NCBI GenBank assembly: GCA_009774655.1
Contig: VSOD01000138.1
Span: 1-9,441, forward strand
Length of the DNA stretch: 9,441 bases
Reading direction: 5' to 3'
DNA from: Lachnospiraceae bacterium
GTDB lineage: Bacteria > Bacillota_A > Clostridia > Lachnospirales > Lachnospiraceae
In this document: positions 6,594 to 9,441 of the stretch, piece by piece
How the letters are laid out: each line of letters begins with the position of its first letter
Numbering within the stretch: the stretch's first letter is position 1
Program-made: the position numbers and the translations under genes
Notes under the pieces: model-generated
The model's database searches: none
Seen by the model: the letters and a program-made list of their open reading frames with translations, nothing else
What the model was told of the DNA's origin: nothing

Positions 6594-8018
6594 TTATTTT
6601 CCGTACAGCACATCATCCAACGCTTTTGCCAGTTCTTCTCCACTCGCATATTTGCCTGCCCACGCCTCATTGATGACTCTTCTGAACTCATCTACCGGTC
6701 CTGCTTTTGCAAAAGACAACAGCCACTTATCGCCGTCGCTGTTCTCCGCGATCGCGGATGCCTCTCTCTGCAGATCCGTGATCTTGGATTCATCGACTTC
6801 CAGACCGAGGTGAGGGACGATTCCTCTTTCTTCTTCAACATAAAGTTTTGCTGTTTCCCTGCTAACAAGTCTTCTCGCAAGTTCTTTTAAATACGGCTGT
6901 TTATCCGCATCGTTCCATCCATCTGCTCCAATATAAACCAGCTGTGTCAAATCCTGCTCCAAAGATGGCTTATCAATTACAGATACCGGAGTCAGTGGAA
7001 AATCTAACGGGACCAATTTGTCAAAAATATCATCTGTTAAATTCTTATCTACCAGAGAAACATTATTTAAAATCATCGCCGCCTTTCCGGTATTTAAATA
7101 CTTCGTGATAATCTGTGAAGAATCCAAAGCAGCTGCATCCTCCGGTGCATTTCCTACCGTCACTTCCAGAAAATAGTCCAGCGCACGGATTACATCTTCC
7201 TGTTGAAAACTTTCATTTCCTTTTAAAAGCTCCAATCCCTTACTGTTTCCGACTGCACGGTTAATGATCGCATTAAAAATACGGGAAGAATCATCCATAC
7301 CTTCTTTTGTATCCACCGTCCATGGGATCACACCATTTTCACGAAGCGCATTACATGCTGTTACTAATTTGTCCCAATCTGTAGGAAGCTCCAAGTTATA
7401 CTGTTCAAATATCTCCTTATTTACCAGAAATTCAACATAAAAGTTCTCTTTCGGAAGGCAGTAAATCCTGTCATTTACTGTAGAAGTTTTCCAGGCATAT
7501 TCCGGAAATAAATCTGTAAAAAATTCATCTTCATTTATCCAGTCAGTTAAATCTGCGATAGCTCCCTTTTCAACATATTTATCCACATTCCATTTTGCCT
7601 CCGGCCGCCAGAATGTAAACATATCCGGTGTATTATCCCCCATTACATCCGTATTTATCTTCGTGATCAGGTCATTACCTGGACTCTCTTCAATCTCGAG
7701 TGTCACATTCGGATAATCTTTTTGAAACTGCTCTAAAACCTGATATCTTACCGATGTCTCCCGATCCATGCTCTGTGTTGCAAACCGTATCGTCACCGGC
7801 ACATCCGGCAATTCCCCTGACGTCTGCGTATCATCCGCCGCAGCCTCTGTCGACTGTGCATCTTCCTCCGGTGCAGCTTCCTTTTCCGTGTTCTCTGCCT
7901 CTGTGCTTTCCTGCTGTGCAGACTGTGCTCCCTGCGTGTCGGCCGGTGTCTGTCCACATCCAACAAGTGCAGAGATTGTCAAGCATACTGCCATTGCAAG
8001 TGCAAGTTTCCTTTTCAT
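6594..8018 (-). CDS. Extracellular solute-binding lipoprotein of a sugar ABC transporter
   Basis: Membrane-anchored receptor that captures the substrate outside the cell for the two permeases downstream. The chosen start is ATG 8018, which has AAGGAGG 7 nt upstream; an in-frame ATG at 8054 would add 12 charged residues before the signal peptide and lacks a spaced binding site. The 474-residue product has a type II signal peptide, KRK at 2-4 followed by a hydrophobic stretch, and the lipobox LVGC with lipidated C21. An acidic, Ser/Thr/Ala/Glu-rich linker spans about 22-70, then the binding domain begins at VTIRFATQSMD. GNDLITKINTDVMGDNTPDM (114-133) is the usual ligand-hinge region of family 1 sugar-binding proteins. 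The ligand is not readable. The central part of the gene is markedly AT-rich compared with its ends. Confidence 0.94.
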   Translation of the reverse strand: MKRKLALAMAVCLTISALVGCGQTPADTQGAQSAQQESTEAENTEKEAAPEEDAQSTEAAADDTQTSGELPDVPVTIRFATQSMDRETSVRYQVLEQFQKDYPNVTLEIEESPGNDLITKINTDVMGDNTPDMFTFWRPEAKWNVDKYVEKGAIADLTDWINEDEFFTDLFPEYAWKTSTVNDRIYCLPKENFYVEFLVNKEIFEQYNLELPTDWDKLVTACNALRENGVIPWTVDTKEGMDDSSRIFNAIINRAVGNSKGLELLKGNESFQQEDVIRALDYFLEVTVGNAPEDAAALDSSQIITKYLNTGKAAMILNNVSLVDKNLTDDIFDKLVPLDFPLTPVSVIDKPSLEQDLTQLVYIGADGWNDADKQPYLKELARRLVSRETAKLYVEEERGIVPHLGLEVDESKITDLQREASAIAENSDGDKWLLSFAKAGPVDEFRRVINEAWAGKYASGEELAKALDDVLYGK

Positions 8019-8025
8019 AGTAGTT

Positions 8026-8032
8026 CCTCCTT
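8026..8032 (-). promoter_or_regulatory. Strong ribosome binding site of the solute-binding protein gene
   Basis: AAGGAGG on the minus strand with a 7-nt spacer to ATG 8018. It is the best Shine-Dalgarno match in the window, in keeping with the high protein level expected of a binding protein. It also fixes the start. The rest of the gap back to 8090 shows no convincing promoter. Confidence 0.75.
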
Positions 8033-8090
8033 CTTTTTTATCATCATTTGCCATACCCTCTACTGCCCTTCATCCGGCAGTCCGGCCGCC

Positions 8091-9441
8091 TCATCCTTCC
8101 CGGATTGAAACCGCCGCAAAATCCTTCAGTTCCCTGACCATGATCCTGGCCATTGCTTTTCCGTTCTGTTTCACTTCTTCAACTGCGATCGCTCCCTCTC
8201 CTTTCATGATCGTTGTTTCCAGCGTGCCTCCTTCTTTTAAAGTTACCAGTGCCTCAATATCATATACCGGACAGATACTTCGTAGCGGCCTGCTCCAACC
8301 GCCTGTCGTATTGACGAAGGAAATCACTTTCTGCTCCGGATGATCTTTGTTTTCCATCAGCACCACGTGAACACTTGTGGGCGCTTTCACCCATAGACTG
8401 AATTCTTCCTTCTTTGTCCAGGTCACTGCATTGATAAATGTGTGCCAAAAATCCTCATGTCCATTTGTAAATATAAGTTTATCTGTCTGATTTGCAAAAT
8501 ATATGACTTTGCCCTTCCCGTAAGTATTCTCCATGATCGTAGGAAATTCTGTACGCATCTCGGGAATCCAGGCATATTCCGGCGGTTGATTGTAGATCAT
8601 GGGAACATAGCTGCACACCATACCGTCTTCTTTTCCCTTAATCGGTTTACATAACAATGTACATCCTTCATTCATCAACACAGAGGTTTCCTCAGCCCCC
8701 ATGTCTTCCAGCACCGGATGATTCTTCCGGATCAGCTGATAACAGTCAAACGAAGTATCCTTTCTCATCCCCGTAAAGCTGACCCCAAATACATCGCCCA
8801 ATCCAAAATCAGTCCGACGTCGGCCTTTTTCATCATATAGAGAACTCTCAAAGGAAGCCACCAGACCACCGCCATCTCTTACATAGGCTCGAATGATCTC
8901 AATCTGCTCGTCACTCATATAAGCCGCATTTGGCAGTACCAGCGTCTGAATCCCCCGGAGGCTCTCACGGGTAAAATCCAGATCTGGAATGAAACCATAG
9001 GGAATGTGACTCTCGACCAAAGCACGCTCTACCCCTTTTATGAATACACCGTACTGATCTTTTTCCTCCACATCATTTCCAAGCGCATCTCTGCTGAACT
9101 TGGAATAGAAGATCCCGACGTCTGCTTTCGGGCACTGTCCGTCCAGAAAGACTTCATTGTCCTTTAAGTACTGATAAACCTCTGTCTCGATTCCCTGATT
9201 TCTTCTGTCCAGAGTCTGACCTGGATGCTGTCCGTTAAACATGCAGTTCCAGAATCCGGCTCCTACACTGGCTGCTTCCCACATCCAGATCTTCGTCTCC
9301 ACCGACGGCGCTTTGACGTATCTCCATTTCGTACCGTTGTTACCATACAGCAGCACACTTTGACGGTTCTTATCAATGGCCTTGAGGAAACGCATAGCCG
9401 ATGCCGCATAGGTGAGCGTATCCCACTTTCGCCCCGGATTG
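8091..9441 (-). CDS. Glycoside-hydrolase-like protein with a beta-galactosidase trimerisation-type domain, N-terminus cut by window edge
   Basis: The frame is open without a start to the right edge, giving 449 residues of the C-terminal part; the first Met in the window (9395) is internal. The first visible part, about 1-60 and including IWMWEAASVGAGFWNCMFNG, looks like the end of a TIM barrel of the hypothetical glycosidase group GHL6. From ADVGIFYSKFSRD on, through VERALVESHIPYGFIPD, LRGIQTLVLPNAAYMSD and IRAYVRDGGGLVASFES, the pattern is that of the class I glutaminase-like domain found as the middle domain of GH42 beta-galactosidases. A beta-rich C-terminal part with VTLKEGG follows. Such a domain architecture is usual for GHL6-type and GH42-like proteins. 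The catalytic residues lie outside the window, so activity is unproven. No secretion signal can be judged. It precedes the ABC transporter genes by 72 nt, suggesting it acts on the glycoside whose product is imported, or on the imported glycoside. Confidence 0.75.
   Translation of the reverse strand, partial: NPGRKWDTLTYAASAMRFLKAIDKNRQSVLLYGNNGTKWRYVKAPSVETKIWMWEAASVGAGFWNCMFNGQHPGQTLDRRNQGIETEVYQYLKDNEVFLDGQCPKADVGIFYSKFSRDALGNDVEEKDQYGVFIKGVERALVESHIPYGFIPDLDFTRESLRGIQTLVLPNAAYMSDEQIEIIRAYVRDGGGLVASFESSLYDEKGRRRTDFGLGDVFGVSFTGMRKDTSFDCYQLIRKNHPVLEDMGAEETSVLMNEGCTLLCKPIKGKEDGMVCSYVPMIYNQPPEYAWIPEMRTEFPTIMENTYGKGKVIYFANQTDKLIFTNGHEDFWHTFINAVTWTKKEEFSLWVKAPTSVHVVLMENKDHPEQKVISFVNTTGGWSRPLRSICPVYDIEALVTLKEGGTLETTIMKGEGAIAVEEVKQNGKAMARIMVRELKDFAAVSIREG

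Larger units (their letters stand above)
1..9441 (-). other. Candidate single operon for glycoside uptake and tetronate-type catabolism
   Basis: Nine genes run in one direction with gaps of 13 to 75 nt and one 4-nt overlap. No intrinsic terminator or convincing promoter separates them. The transporter set comes first and the enzymes follow, ending with a kinase and PdxA2-type dehydrogenase. Both ends run past the window, so a regulator, decarboxylase-related or ATPase gene could lie just outside. The operon call rests on spacing and orientation only. Confidence 0.75.

Noticed and set aside
8019..8054. An upstream start at 8054 for the solute-binding protein.
   Set aside because: It would place 12 charged residues ahead of the signal peptide and has no properly spaced ribosome binding site, while ATG 8018 has AAGGAGG at 7 nt.
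8071..8090. Short CCGG-based inverted repeat after the stop of the glycoside-hydrolase-like gene.
   Set aside because: Only about 4 to 5 bp of stem around a 4-nt loop and no T-run. It is too short to call as a terminator or regulatory element.
1..9441. CRISPR arrays, tRNA or rRNA genes, insertion sequences or attachment sites.
   Set aside because: No spaced direct repeats, RNA gene signatures, transposase frames or terminal inverted repeats were seen. Coding sequence covers nearly the whole window.

Overview
The window looks like a carbohydrate-utilisation operon from a Gram-positive gut-type Bacillota, most likely Lachnospiraceae-like. This is an inference from moderate GC, AGGAGG-type ribosome binding sites, and a lipoprotein solute-binding protein with a long acidic linker after its lipobox cysteine. 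The order of the genes (lipoprotein, MalF-type and MalG-type permeases, no linked ATPase) points the same way. No ribosomal or phylogenetic marker is present, so the assignment is tentative.

All nine genes I can support lie on the minus strand, so transcription runs from the right edge to the left. In transcription order they are: a glycoside-hydrolase-like protein with a beta-galactosidase-trimerisation-type domain (right edge, N-terminus missing); a sugar ABC solute-binding lipoprotein; two ABC permeases (MalF-like, then MalG-like); an aldo/keto reductase; a Gfo/Idh/MocA oxidoreductase; a metallo-beta-lactamase-fold hydrolase; a DUF1537 four-carbon acid sugar kinase; and a PdxA-family dehydrogenase (left edge, C-terminus missing). 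Gaps are short (13 to 75 nt), and the last two genes overlap by 4 nt. No gene-free stretch exceeds 100 nt. No promoter or intrinsic terminator was found, and both operon ends lie outside the window. Two intergenic hairpins were seen: a perfect 10-bp one between the binding-protein and first-permease genes, and a weaker 7-bp one before the kinase gene.

The genes fit a working model. An extracellular or imported glycoside is processed by the hydrolase-like protein, and its product is imported by the ABC transporter using an ATPase encoded elsewhere. It is then oxidised by the aldo/keto reductase and/or the Gfo/Idh/MocA enzyme. The metallo-hydrolase may open a lactone. The DUF1537 kinase and PdxA2-type dehydrogenase then phosphorylate, oxidise and decarboxylate a tetronate to give dihydroxyacetone phosphate. 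The kinase/PdxA2 step is established for D-threonate and D-erythronate in other bacteria. The upstream half and the actual substrate are not established and are the main novelty here. The middle of the binding-protein gene is clearly more AT-rich than the rest of the window, which may mark a replaced ligand-binding region.
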